Shown one piece after another: positions 38,181-47,333 of a stretch of DNA of 64,000 nucleotides; position 1 is the first letter of the stretch; the number at the start of each line of letters is the position of its first letter. Below the pieces are notes generated by a model. The model did not search any database and was not told the origin of the DNA. It was given only the letters and a program-made list of their open reading frames with translations. Source of the stretch: CAWBRT01 sp963791145 (lineage in GTDB: Bacteria; Acidobacteriota; Terriglobia; Terriglobales; Acidobacteriaceae); contig CAWBRT010000027.1 in NCBI GenBank assembly GCA_963791145.1, forward strand, positions 62,001 through 126,000. The letters are read 5' to 3'. The translations under genes were made by a program, and so were the position numbers.

Positions 38181-39032
38181 TTATTCAGGTTTGCGAAACC
38201 AGAACAGGCCGCAGGCGTACACGCTGTCTTCGTAATCGGAAGGCTCGGCGACGGTATGAAATGAGCGTTGGTCATCGATAGCGGCAAACTGGACCAGCCG
38301 CAGTCCGTCAAAGTACTCCAGAACCTGCCTCGGCGAATGTACCCGCATGCCGTTGAAGCACACCCGTGTCCTGCCGATCGGCATGGAAAAATATAGATTG
38401 CCGCCTTTGCCTAGCACGCGTGTCAGTTCCCTGGCGGCTTTGATAGTTCCCTTGGGATCCAGCTCGTCACCGTAGCGGCCTAGTCCAATATGCTCCGCTA
38501 CATGGAGACACGATAGAGAGGCGACACTCTCATCTTCAAAAGGAAGGTCCAGAATCGACCCCTTGCGAGACTGGAGACGCTCGAGGTTAGCCTCCAGTGG
38601 CCGGATATCGACAAAGGTGACGGACGTAATCGCGGTAAGCATTCCCACGAAATCTACTCTGGAGCCGACGTCCACATGCTCGGTAACAGCACTTTCATAA
38701 ATGCGGCGATAGGCCCAAATGTCCTGGTAAAAGTAATGCCGGTCGAACTGGTGCTTGGCGAGTCTGTCCTGGACACATGGAAATGCTTCTAGCAATGACG
38801 TAGTCTCGGCCCCCGGCATGCGGGAATAACGAAGCCACTCCATCCAATACGAGCAATACTTTGGTAATGCCAGCAACCTGCGAATATCAATGATCGGGTC
38901 GATCAGGTGATAGATCAACAAGGCCAGCTTTGAGCCGCCCGAAGCGGAGCCCGCCAATCCGGCAGCTTTGGTCAGCAGCGACTTGCCATTCTGATCGCGG
39001 GCCTGTGTTTCGGATGATTGCTTCATCGTCAT
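38181..39032 (-). CDS. DUF268 protein with methyltransferase-like core
   Basis: A 283-residue protein. HVDVGSRVDFVGMLTAITSVTFVDIRPLEANL looks like a methyltransferase nucleotide-binding region (VGS at the glycine loop, VDIRP as the acidic strand end). SILDLPFEDESVASLSCLHVAEHIGLGRYGDELDPKGTIKAARELTRVLGKGGNLYFSMPIG is the conserved DUF268 block with HVAEH..LGRYGD. I recognise the family but its reaction is not established. It is found in surface polysaccharide clusters, so sugar modification is plausible. It begins 4 nt inside the end of the GT2 gene upstream. Confidence 0.75.
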   Translation of the reverse strand: MTMKQSSETQARDQNGKSLLTKAAGLAGSASGGSKLALLIYHLIDPIIDIRRLLALPKYCSYWMEWLRYSRMPGAETTSLLEAFPCVQDRLAKHQFDRHYFYQDIWAYRRIYESAVTEHVDVGSRVDFVGMLTAITSVTFVDIRPLEANLERLQSRKGSILDLPFEDESVASLSCLHVAEHIGLGRYGDELDPKGTIKAARELTRVLGKGGNLYFSMPIGRTRVCFNGMRVHSPRQVLEYFDGLRLVQFAAIDDQRSFHTVAEPSDYEDSVYACGLFWFRKPE

Positions 39033-40057
39033 ATGTCTTTGGCGGACATTTCCACGCTGGCAGACACCTTGGCCGCCGCTCTTTCGTTGCTATGCACGGT
39101 GGCAACGGACAGTGTCCGATTCTCTGTTTTTTCGCTGTTCCAGCGCCGATAGAGGATCCACATATTCTTTATAAGCGCAGGTGGAAGAGCCATCAATATC
39201 CTCGCCATCAGGCTTTTGACAATCCCCCGGCTGGGGTATACCCCTCGGAAGGTGCGCAGAAAATCGTCCTTGCGCCGCACCAGCAGATACCCAATAGCCA
39301 CCTTGAGATTCAGCTTACGAATCGTCAGTGAAGCATCGTAAATCTTTCCACCCACAGTAACCGGACCGGGCATAAGTCGTCGAAACATTTCAACAGCTGC
39401 GACTTTGGCCTCCCATTGCTTTTCGAAAGGAAGGTCTGTGTCTCGCTTGAGTTCGACGATCACCAGAGCCTCATCCAGGTAGCCGAAAACAAAGGCCGCC
39501 AGAGCTATCCTTAAGCAGAATTCCCAATCCTCGGGGTAGTAGCGGGTCTCATTGAAAAGTCCGGCCTTCTCCGTAACCGTTCGATGGATCATGAGGCAAT
39601 TCAAATTGACCAGGGAAGTTTCCAGAAGCCCGGAGAGTGCATCCTCGGGGGGCCGGCCTGGTCTCCGGTAATAAACTCCCGGCTGGCTGGTGAAGAACCA
39701 CACCGGCCTGCAATACACAACTTTCAGTTCCCTGTTGGCAAGCAGAAACCGTACTTCCCGTTCAACCTTCTCGGGCAGATACTGGTCGTCCGCATCTAGA
39801 AAGGTGATGTACTCTCCTTTGCAATTGCGGATGCCGTTATTGCGAGCCACCCCCTGTCTGGCGTTCTTCTGATAGATGTACCTGACTCGAGGGTCTTGGA
39901 ATGCCCGTACCGTTTCGGCAGTCCCGTCCGTAGAGCCGTCGTCTACCACTATTACCTCGATGTTCGTGTAGGTCTGGCCGAGCGCGCATTCGATCGCGCG
40001 TCCCACAAATCTCTCCCCGTTGTAGACGGGAATAATGATTGAAACCAAGGGATTCAT
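39029..40057 (-). CDS. Glycosyltransferase family 2
   Basis: A 342-residue GT-A enzyme. VSIIIPVYNGERFVGRAIECAL opens the fold, IEVIVVDDGSTDGTAETVRAF has the first Asp pair, YITFLDADDQYLPEKVER is the DxD metal site and YYPEDWEFCLRIAL the ED motif for the catalytic base. The last 100 residues are basic with no clear long membrane helix. I take the ATG at 40057 (MNPLVSI); the open frame extends to 40102 and overlaps the upstream FkbM gene. It likely adds one sugar of the repeat unit. Confidence 0.87.
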   Translation of the reverse strand: MNPLVSIIIPVYNGERFVGRAIECALGQTYTNIEVIVVDDGSTDGTAETVRAFQDPRVRYIYQKNARQGVARNNGIRNCKGEYITFLDADDQYLPEKVEREVRFLLANRELKVVYCRPVWFFTSQPGVYYRRPGRPPEDALSGLLETSLVNLNCLMIHRTVTEKAGLFNETRYYPEDWEFCLRIALAAFVFGYLDEALVIVELKRDTDLPFEKQWEAKVAAVEMFRRLMPGPVTVGGKIYDASLTIRKLNLKVAIGYLLVRRKDDFLRTFRGVYPSRGIVKSLMARILMALPPALIKNMWILYRRWNSEKTENRTLSVATVHSNERAAAKVSASVEMSAKDI

Positions 40058-40083
40058 GATTGGTTCTGGCAGGCAGGTGCTTA

Positions 40084-40983
40084 CTAACACTCTATGGTCC
40101 ACGGCAGCTCTCTCAGGCCCTGCAGTTGCGCTAATGTCTCAGGATCGAACGGCTGCGGCACGGCACAAACGTTAATCCGCTCTTCCGCCTTCAACTTCGA
40201 TTCCTCGAGCGGCAGCAGGAATGGAAAGCGATCAATGCAGTAATAGAGACTGCGGTAACCATATTCGACAAGCAGATTCAGCGGATCCCCCAAAGGGGCG
40301 CCGGACCTATGCGTCAGTCCTTCCGTTTCCACAAGCACGCAGTCGCAGTGCCGGCCGCTCAGTAAACGATTCGCACCCTGTAGCACACCCAGCTCTGCAC
40401 CTTCCGTGTCGATCTTCAGCAGCCGAACATGAGGGGAGCCGCAACTGCCCCAGTAGTCGTCCAGTGCAAGCGTCCGGACAGTTTGCGTTCTACCATTCGA
40501 ATTCGATGTATCGGTAAGATGACATCCCGTGTCGGATCGCCACGGGCGAGGAACCGTCAGCTTCACTTCCCTGCCGCTCTGCCCGGCTACGGCACACGGC
40601 TGAATGCGGACATTCCGTACGCCGGCATGATTCTTGTGGTTCTCGAGCTGCCGTACGCTCTCAGCGCCCGGCTCAAAAGCAGTAACCGATCCGGACTCTC
40701 CCACGAGCGCGGCAGCGATGAAGGTGAAGAATCCCCAATTCGCTCCCACGTCGTACACGCAGTCCCCTGGCCGTAACAGGACCTGGAAGAGCCGCCAAAA
40801 GCCTTCCTCTATCCCGGTGCTGTCTGCCTTCAATATCCAGTATTTCTTTACGGTAAGGTCCGCTACGAGCGGGACCGTCCCGCAGAAGCGAACCTTGAGC
40901 CAACGATCTTCTCCGGACAGGCGCGCCAGAATGCTCGCGATCAAATAATTACCTTTGAACTCGCGCTCGGCAATAGCATTCAT
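40084..40983 (-). CDS. FkbM-family methyltransferase (2 of 3)
   Basis: About 299 residues from the ATG at 40983; the open frame extends to 41028. The core is GDCVYDVGANWGFFTFIAAALVGESGSVTAFEPGAESVRQLENHKNHAG, a standard FkbM SAM site. LALDDYW, VRLLKIDTEGAELGVLQGANRLL and CVLVETEG are the family hallmarks. The acceptor is unknown. Compared with the copy at 35531 it is longer at both ends and shares only the motifs, so these are different subfamilies and not a recent duplication. Confidence 0.85.
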   Translation of the reverse strand: MNAIAEREFKGNYLIASILARLSGEDRWLKVRFCGTVPLVADLTVKKYWILKADSTGIEEGFWRLFQVLLRPGDCVYDVGANWGFFTFIAAALVGESGSVTAFEPGAESVRQLENHKNHAGVRNVRIQPCAVAGQSGREVKLTVPRPWRSDTGCHLTDTSNSNGRTQTVRTLALDDYWGSCGSPHVRLLKIDTEGAELGVLQGANRLLSGRHCDCVLVETEGLTHRSGAPLGDPLNLLVEYGYRSLYYCIDRFPFLLPLEESKLKAEERINVCAVPQPFDPETLAQLQGLRELPWTIEC

Positions 40984-41160
40984 CAATGAAGCAATCAACG
41001 TATTTCCCTCGCGAGTTTGCTGCCCCACAAGTTCATGCCGCTTCCATCTCCTTACCAGCCCTTTTTCGCCATCCTACAACACAGCCTGTTGAATTCTTGG
41101 AACGATATCAGTTCATCGATTCGCAACTGGGGGTAGGAAGGACAATGCCGGCTTTCGATT

Positions 41161-41907
41161 TCATTTGCGCTGGCCATCGAAATACCAGGCGACAACGGCC
41201 GGATCCTTGGAGAACCAAAAGTCGCCCCAGACCCCCAGGAAAGAAAAGCCCTTCTCGTGCAGCATGCGAAAAACGTCGATGTGCGCGCTGGAGTGACAGC
41301 CCCTTCGCAGGGACAGGATCTCGACGAAGATGTTGTCGACACGGGCCAGGATTTCTCCGGCTCCCTCCAGCACTTCCTTTTCCAGGCCTTCAACGTCAAT
41401 CTTCAGAAAATCAATTCGTTCGAGGCCGATTTCTCCGGCCAGATCGGTCAGTGTTCGCAGCGTGATCCTCTCCCGCCCGACCTCTTGCATGCCGTCGCTG
41501 AACATGAATGCCTGCATCGGAAGCAGCGAACTGGCATCACGAACCGAACAGAGTGTGAGTTCCGCGACCCGGTTCTCGTTGGATAGTCCGCATTCGAAAA
41601 GAACGATCCGATCCCGCCAGGGCTCGGTGCGCTTGCGGAAATGTTCGCGGGAGGCCGCTTGCGGCTCGCAAGCATATACCTTCGCCTGAGGAAATGCTCT
41701 GACGAAGGTCCGCGTCATATCTCCGGTAGCCGCTCCGACATCGAAGACCGTCGTCACTGGGTCGGACGCGGGGCGGGCGCGATTGATGATGTCGACAACA
41801 TAATAGATGCCGTTCTTGCCCAGAAACCTGTGTTTCAGCGGGCGTACGTAATCCTTTAGCGCGCGAACCGCGTCGAACGAGTACAGTACATCGAATAATT
41901 TAGACAT
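41161..41907 (-). CDS. FkbM-family methyltransferase (3 of 3)
   Basis: A 248-residue protein from the ATG at 41907 (MSKLFDVLYSFDAVRAL). VTTVFDVGAATGDMTRTFVRAFPQAKVYACEPQAASREHFRKR is the SAM site, LTDLAGEIGLERIDFLKIDVEGLEKEVLEGAGEIL is the FkbM signature, and NIFVEILSLR follows. The longer open frame to 42048 overlaps the upstream GT2 and has no support. Third FkbM protein of the locus, and again only motif-level similar to the others. Confidence 0.85.
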   Translation of the reverse strand: MSKLFDVLYSFDAVRALKDYVRPLKHRFLGKNGIYYVVDIINRARPASDPVTTVFDVGAATGDMTRTFVRAFPQAKVYACEPQAASREHFRKRTEPWRDRIVLFECGLSNENRVAELTLCSVRDASSLLPMQAFMFSDGMQEVGRERITLRTLTDLAGEIGLERIDFLKIDVEGLEKEVLEGAGEILARVDNIFVEILSLRRGCHSSAHIDVFRMLHEKGFSFLGVWGDFWFSKDPAVVAWYFDGQRK

Positions 41908-42868
41908 GGGAAGATGAAGGCTCTCTCTCCGTCGTGCCTTGCCCCCCAACAGGAAGCAGAAAGCCATCCTTGATGCCCAGCAGGACGGAGCCCAGTTTAC
42001 GCAAACGTTTCTTTTCGAAAAGCAAAGTCTTAACGAATGTCTTGGCAAAGCCGAGGCCCATGGACGCTACGAAGGCGGGCTCTTCTGCCAGATACCGGCG
42101 GGCGATGCAGATCGAGTTTCTTACCTGGTAGTAGTAGCGCCAGGGTTCGTGATGTGCCACTTGGACTATCCGTCCGAAGATTCGGCGTTCGTCCTGTTTT
42201 CCGGCGGCATGGGTCATCAATGGCTCGCGCGTGGAAAGAACCTTGAACCCATGGACTATGGCCCGCAGGCAGTATTCGGAGTCAATACCCTCTATGAAAA
42301 AGTCAGACCGCATCGCTCCCAGCTGCTTGTAAGCCGAAAGGCTGATCAGGCTCCCCGAGGTGACAACGGACTTCTCTTCCGTGAACGGTTCGGCCCCGGC
42401 CGGCCGGCGGATCGCCAACCGGCCTGAGATCGGGCTGCGCGCATTCGAGCCGAGAATAGCGATGCGATCCCTATTTGGATGACCCCGCCAGACACGCGTG
42501 AGCGACAGAATCATTTCCTCGTCGACCATGGTGTCCTGGTCCAGGGTCAGCACAAACGACATTTCCAGGTCGATCGCGCGTTGAATCCCCGTATTCAGAG
42601 CGCTCGCCAGGCCGACATTGGACGAATTTCGTATGCACTCGCCGCCGAGCGCCTCAACCTCTTTGAGCACTTGCGCAATTTCTGCCGAGCCGCTGTTATC
42701 CACCACAATCACGCGCTGCACCTGCGGCAGAACGCGCCGCACCCTCGCCAGGAAACCGCTGTCCGGATGATAGCTGACGGTTACCGCGGCGATGTTCTCC
42801 CGGCACGGCGACAACTCGGACAATTCCAGTTCATTACCGTGCATCCGTTCCGCGTGCGCACCGCTCAT
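41900..42868 (-). CDS. Glycosyltransferase family 2 (rhamnosyltransferase-like)
   Basis: A 322-residue GT2. IAAVTVSYHPDSGFLARVRRVLPQVQRVIVVDNSGS is the opening of rhamnosyltransferase-type GT2 enzymes, and NSSNVGLASALNTGIQRA with VLTLDQDTMVDEEMI gives the metal site. FFIEGIDSEYCLRAIVHGFKV and the HH..WRYYYQVRN segment near the end are typical of dTDP-rhamnosyl transferases, so it may use the product of the rml genes. The start at 42868 overlaps the flippase stop (ATGA); the open frame beyond it lies inside the flippase gene. Confidence 0.86.
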   Translation of the reverse strand: MSGAHAERMHGNELELSELSPCRENIAAVTVSYHPDSGFLARVRRVLPQVQRVIVVDNSGSAEIAQVLKEVEALGGECIRNSSNVGLASALNTGIQRAIDLEMSFVLTLDQDTMVDEEMILSLTRVWRGHPNRDRIAILGSNARSPISGRLAIRRPAGAEPFTEEKSVVTSGSLISLSAYKQLGAMRSDFFIEGIDSEYCLRAIVHGFKVLSTREPLMTHAAGKQDERRIFGRIVQVAHHEPWRYYYQVRNSICIARRYLAEEPAFVASMGLGFAKTFVKTLLFEKKRLRKLGSVLLGIKDGFLLPVGGQGTTEREPSSSHV

Positions 42869-44396
42869 GACAAAGCCGACCTCGCCAGCAGCGCTCCAGA
42901 TGCCTTTCTCATAGTGACGAGCGTCGCCGCGAAGACTACGCAACCCAAAGGCGCCGCCACCCACCAGATCGAATGAATCATCCTCATTGCCAGATAGCCG
43001 AGCACAGCGGCAACGGTGGAACTCAATAGGGCCGAGCAAGTCACGCGATTGACCGGTTTAAGAGGGGTTGACGTAGCTACAAAGGTGACCAGCGTAACCA
43101 GCGAAACCAGATTCGTAGCAACCATCGCCCAGCAGGCGGCATACATCCCGTAGGTTGGGATAAACCAGAGATTGATACCGATGTTCACGATTCCGGCGGC
43201 TATTGCCGCCCATAATACCTTGCTGGTCTTGTTGAAAGTGATCAGCGCGTGGTAGCAGGGAATGTAGGTGTACATCAGGGCGGCGCCGAGCGTAAGAATC
43301 CGTAGCGCAGGTCCGGCAGGACGAAACTCAGCTCCAAAGAAAATCTGCACCATGGGTTCCGCCGTGACCAGCACGAGCATCGTCAGCAGCATGCCGAAGG
43401 TAATCATTCCGCCCGTCCACCTGTTCCAACGTGCGCGGAAGGTTTCATCGACGGCATTTGCCATTGAGGCAAATGCCGGCAACATCGCTATCTGCATCAG
43501 CGGCATCGGGAGAAGGAAGAAATGATTGATCCTGCTCGCCGCGTTATACAGGCCGGTTTCGGTCACCTTGCCCCAGTACCCGAGCATTACCGAATCGACG
43601 TTGCCATACGCGATCATGACCACGCCCGCCACTCCCAGAGGAAGGGCGATGCGCAGAAAGTGTTTCCACTCGTGCCATTTCAGCTGGAAATGCAGACGCC
43701 AATAGCTACCCGAGCCCAATATGCCGGTGATCACCACGGCCACCAATGCCGAGCCGGCATAGGCCCAGCTGATCATCAGAACGGATGGGAACTTCCAAAG
43801 CACCACCGCCACCGCAGCCAACATCAACGCGGCTTGCCCTGCCCGAAGGTAGGCTTCATATTCCATCCGCTGCCGGGCGCGGAAGACGGCACAGAAGACG
43901 TTGTTAAACTCCCCCAGAAACACATACAGGCCAAGAACGATCATGATTGGCCTGATCGACTGGTCCTTGGTGACCCAGAAAGTACCGGCTACAGCGCCGC
44001 CATCCCCACGAAGCCCAGTAGCAGCTTCATCAGGGCGATATCCGTGAACAGTTCCTCCTTTTCCCGGTTAGCCGAGAACTCCCGCGTGGCAGCCGTAACC
44101 AGGCCGGCATCGAAGATGATCGCCGCCATCGCGGCGTAAGCAAAAGCGAAGGCAAACTTTCCGTATTCAGTCGGCCCGAAATACCGCACCACCAGCAGAA
44201 CCTGGACGATCTTCAGCAGCCTGGCGCTGCCTTCCGACACCGTAGCCCAGATGGTGTTTCGGACCAGGGTCTGCTTCCAGCTCCGGTTCTCGAAGAAGAC
44301 TCTCTTTACGCGCCCGAGTAGCGTCTGAGCCGGAGTTTCCTCCACGGCAGCGCCGGAACTGCCCTCGCCCGGATCCTCCTCCGGCAATGCCCACAT
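42865..44396 (-). CDS. Wzx-type polysaccharide flippase, frameshifted
   Basis: A MATE/MOP-superfamily flippase of about 510 residues with 12-14 helices. The N-terminal part (LVRNTIWATVSEGSARLLKIVQVLLVVRYFGPTEYGKFAFAFAYA) is typical of Wzx/RfbX proteins and runs to GFVGMAAL, where TAG ends the frame at 43989. Adding one base gives VAGTFWVTKDQSIRPIMIVLGLYVFLGEF in the frame that continues to 42865. Later features include SVMLGYWGKVTETGLYNAASRI and IGINLWFIPTYGMYAACWAMVA. It moves lipid-linked repeat units across the inner membrane. Confidence 0.87.
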
Positions 44397-44486
44397 CCAC
44401 CGTCAATTCCGGCTCCTGCGACCGCTCCCGGCTTCCCTGCCACGGTTCCCAGGCCCGTTGTTCTTCTTCCGGGCCTGTGCGGTTCA

Positions 44487-47171
44487 TCAAAATTGCTTGC
44501 GCCAAGAAGGCTTGTACGTCAACTGCACGGAGACAGCCACGTTGGATTGCGGCTGATTGGAGATCGCGGGATACTTCCAATGCTCATACTGCACAGAGCT
44601 GCCGACGTCCAGGTTCTTCTTAACCGTGAAGTCATAGCCGCCGTTGAAATCCTGGATCATTCCGCCTTGGAAGAAAGCCTCATTCACCTGCTGGTTCCTG
44701 TAACCAAGCCGGAGCTTGCTTCGCGGCGAAACCCAATAGGTGCTCCAGGCCTGCAGCCCGCGGGAATCGCGGCCCAGCCAGCTGCCCATGATCTGGCCAT
44801 AATTCGTGTAGCCCTGCGCATAGTGTGAATTCGTATAGATCACTCCGGTTCCGCGCAGGTTCGGAATATTCGTGTAGCTGCCTTCTACGTGGAGGTCGGC
44901 TTTCCTCAGGATGGGAAACTGCGGAACGTAGATGCCGTTATTGAAAGATGCGCGGCGCGGATAGGCCAGCGGGCTGTCCTCGTCATAAGTCATGCCCTGG
45001 GCGTAGAGCGTCAGCCAGTTCCGCAGATGTGGAACACGGTAGCTGAAATCGAACCCGTTGACGCGTTTGCCTGGATCGAGTGTTTGCTGGCCGCCTTGCG
45101 TCGAGAATGTATGTATGAATGTGCTGAGCGTCATCGGACGCCCATGGCCCGCAAAGATGGCCAGTGTGGAAACGCCGAATTCGAAGTTCGCGGTCGGGTG
45201 GAAGTCGGTCTTCTGGCCCCAGGTGAAAGGCTGCGGATCGACAGGAACTCCCGGCGTTCCGAAAAGCTGATTCGTCTGCCCTAAGCGGAGCAGATCGTGG
45301 CCCTGCACCTGGCCCACGAAAATTTCGGTGCGAATCTGACCCAAAACCCCCAGGAAGCTCGGCAGCTTGAAGGGAGACACCCGCGAAAGGCGCAGCATGT
45401 ACATTGGCTCAGCGTTGTTGCTCAGGATCAGGGAGCTGCCCTGATTGGGACCGAACCACAGGCTCTGCTTGCCAAATGTAAGCTGCCAGTTACTGACATT
45501 CAATCCGCCGTAGCTGTCCAGCAGGCGAAATCGGTTGACTGCTCTGAACGGCCCGCCATTCTCAAATCCGGGCAGCGGATTACCCTGCGCATCCGTGAAA
45601 CTGTCCATGCGGGCCATAGTGGCCACCGTCGATGACGACAGCGCAGGAGCCGAAGCAGCGTGCTGATACTCACCCCTCAGGTACAGCACCATCGGCCCGA
45701 GGGTGCCATACGACGATGCGCCGGTTACGTTGTTGACCCCTTCCTGATAGGGACGCCCGTAGTCATTGAAGAATGTCTGGCCGAAGTGGAAACCGTCCGT
45801 CAGCGGCTGGCCGGAAATGCCGGTTACCCGCGTGTAGACTGACTCGACTTGTGCGCTTCGATTGTTGCCGCCATTCTCCAGCAGGGCGCGCTCCTGGGCG
45901 AACTCCCGGTTCAGCGCATCGTAGAGACGCCGGACTTCGTTTCCCCTCTTCTGTCGGGCCTGCTCCCGGGAAGTCAATGGCCCTGCATCGACGAACATCG
46001 ATGCCGAAGCCATCGCGTCCGAGGCTTCAGCCAGCAGGCGGGCGCATTCCAGCCGCGTCCACGGACGTATGCCGATGAAGCCGGAACGTATGTAGCCGAG
46101 CGCGATCAGGCGTTCGAAGGCCGGATAGATCCAGCTCTCCAGCGGCACGTACGGAGAGCCCATATGCTTGGCTGATCGCGGTCCCTTTGTCTCCTCTTTA
46201 GGGCGCTCCGGGAGGGACTCGAAGGTGCCGTAGGCTTTGCGATTATCCATCTCCTTGGCGTGGGTGAGCGCATGGCGTCCTATATACCAGCCCAGGGCGC
46301 TGCCGATCACGGCGTCGGAGGTGAAGTGCTGCTGGCCAATCACGCGGGCCGCGCTTACCGCCGATGCGCCGCCGTAGGCCAGGAACTTGGTCATCCATCC
46401 CGGATACTGTCCTGCTACTACGGTTGCGATCGACCAGGCGGCAGCCGCGTGCTCCGAAGGGAATGAAGCTCCCCCCTGGAACCATTGCCCGCGCCCATTG
46501 CCCTCGAACGGCCGCTCCCTGCCCGTGGTCGCCTTGATAACCTCTGTCGCCAGTAAGCTGTCGGCAGCCGCTTCGGCGCTCAGCACGCCGGTGGTCCGCA
46601 TGCGGTCGTTGGTGCGTACCCGTCCCAGCAGATATGCGCCGGCGCCGGCGCCGGCAAACGCGGCTACGCCGATATCCGAAAATGTCTTGCTGCGATTAAT
46701 TGTGGCGGTGCCCGAAGGCAGGTGTTGCTCGATTTTCGTATCGCTGCCGACCAGCACGGCGGTTCCGAAGGCGAGCGGTAGAAGCACCGGCAGATCGTGC
46801 TCCCGCATCCGTATGGGAGTAGTCCAGAACCATTTCTGATCGCGCAGGAAGTTCGTGCCGAAGGTCTTCGCCTCCCCGCTCTTGGCGGGTTGAGCCGTAG
46901 AGCGCCCTCCGGCATTGGCAGGCTGCGTCGGACTCCCCGACTGCTCTTCCCCACTGGCCGATGGTTCCTGTTGGCTGAGTGGCGCCTGTTGTGAACCGGT
47001 CGCTGCCTCCTGTGCAAAAGCAGAGATGCAAAATAACCAGCAGCACGCGACGAGCGCCAGCCTGAGTGCCGCCCAACGGCTGGAATCGCGCGAACAGGCA
47101 AGCTGCGGGAATTGGTCGACGATACTTGCACAGTGTATTTTGTCCAGAACAAGTTGGCCCCGAATCAGCAC
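44487..47171 (-). CDS. PAP2 phosphatase - Wzi outer-membrane barrel fusion
   Basis: An 894-residue two-domain protein. The N-terminus (LALVACCWLFCISAFAQ) is a signal peptide, followed by a Ser/Gln-rich linker. Residues of about 120-300 form a PAP2 phosphatase domain with all three motifs: KATTGRERP, GASFPSEHAAAAW and ARVIGQQHFTSDAVIGSALG. From about 335 to the end it resembles capsule assembly protein Wzi, an outer-membrane beta barrel (GSPYVPLESWIYPAFERLIALGY, WQLTFGKQSLWFGPNQG, alternating strands, C-terminal aromatic ending in QF). No frame break was found, so the fusion is genuine in the sequence. It starts with GTG. It might couple phosphate hydrolysis to capsule attachment. Confidence 0.82.
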   Translation of the reverse strand: MLIRGQLVLDKIHCASIVDQFPQLACSRDSSRWAALRLALVACCWLFCISAFAQEAATGSQQAPLSQQEPSASGEEQSGSPTQPANAGGRSTAQPAKSGEAKTFGTNFLRDQKWFWTTPIRMREHDLPVLLPLAFGTAVLVGSDTKIEQHLPSGTATINRSKTFSDIGVAAFAGAGAGAYLLGRVRTNDRMRTTGVLSAEAAADSLLATEVIKATTGRERPFEGNGRGQWFQGGASFPSEHAAAAWSIATVVAGQYPGWMTKFLAYGGASAVSAARVIGQQHFTSDAVIGSALGWYIGRHALTHAKEMDNRKAYGTFESLPERPKEETKGPRSAKHMGSPYVPLESWIYPAFERLIALGYIRSGFIGIRPWTRLECARLLAEASDAMASASMFVDAGPLTSREQARQKRGNEVRRLYDALNREFAQERALLENGGNNRSAQVESVYTRVTGISGQPLTDGFHFGQTFFNDYGRPYQEGVNNVTGASSYGTLGPMVLYLRGEYQHAASAPALSSSTVATMARMDSFTDAQGNPLPGFENGGPFRAVNRFRLLDSYGGLNVSNWQLTFGKQSLWFGPNQGSSLILSNNAEPMYMLRLSRVSPFKLPSFLGVLGQIRTEIFVGQVQGHDLLRLGQTNQLFGTPGVPVDPQPFTWGQKTDFHPTANFEFGVSTLAIFAGHGRPMTLSTFIHTFSTQGGQQTLDPGKRVNGFDFSYRVPHLRNWLTLYAQGMTYDEDSPLAYPRRASFNNGIYVPQFPILRKADLHVEGSYTNIPNLRGTGVIYTNSHYAQGYTNYGQIMGSWLGRDSRGLQAWSTYWVSPRSKLRLGYRNQQVNEAFFQGGMIQDFNGGYDFTVKKNLDVGSSVQYEHWKYPAISNQPQSNVAVSVQLTYKPSWRKQF

Positions 47172-47333
47172 TCATACCAAACGGAGGCTAGACCGAATTC
47201 GCGGAAGGTATACCCCATGTGGTAGCCGGGCGATCAGCCCGGCGTTGATAGCGGAAGGATGCGCCCACCCTGAATCCGCTCTCGCTGGCAAGATTCCGGC
47301 GATGTTCACCGGAGCTGTTGCGAACTCCAATCT

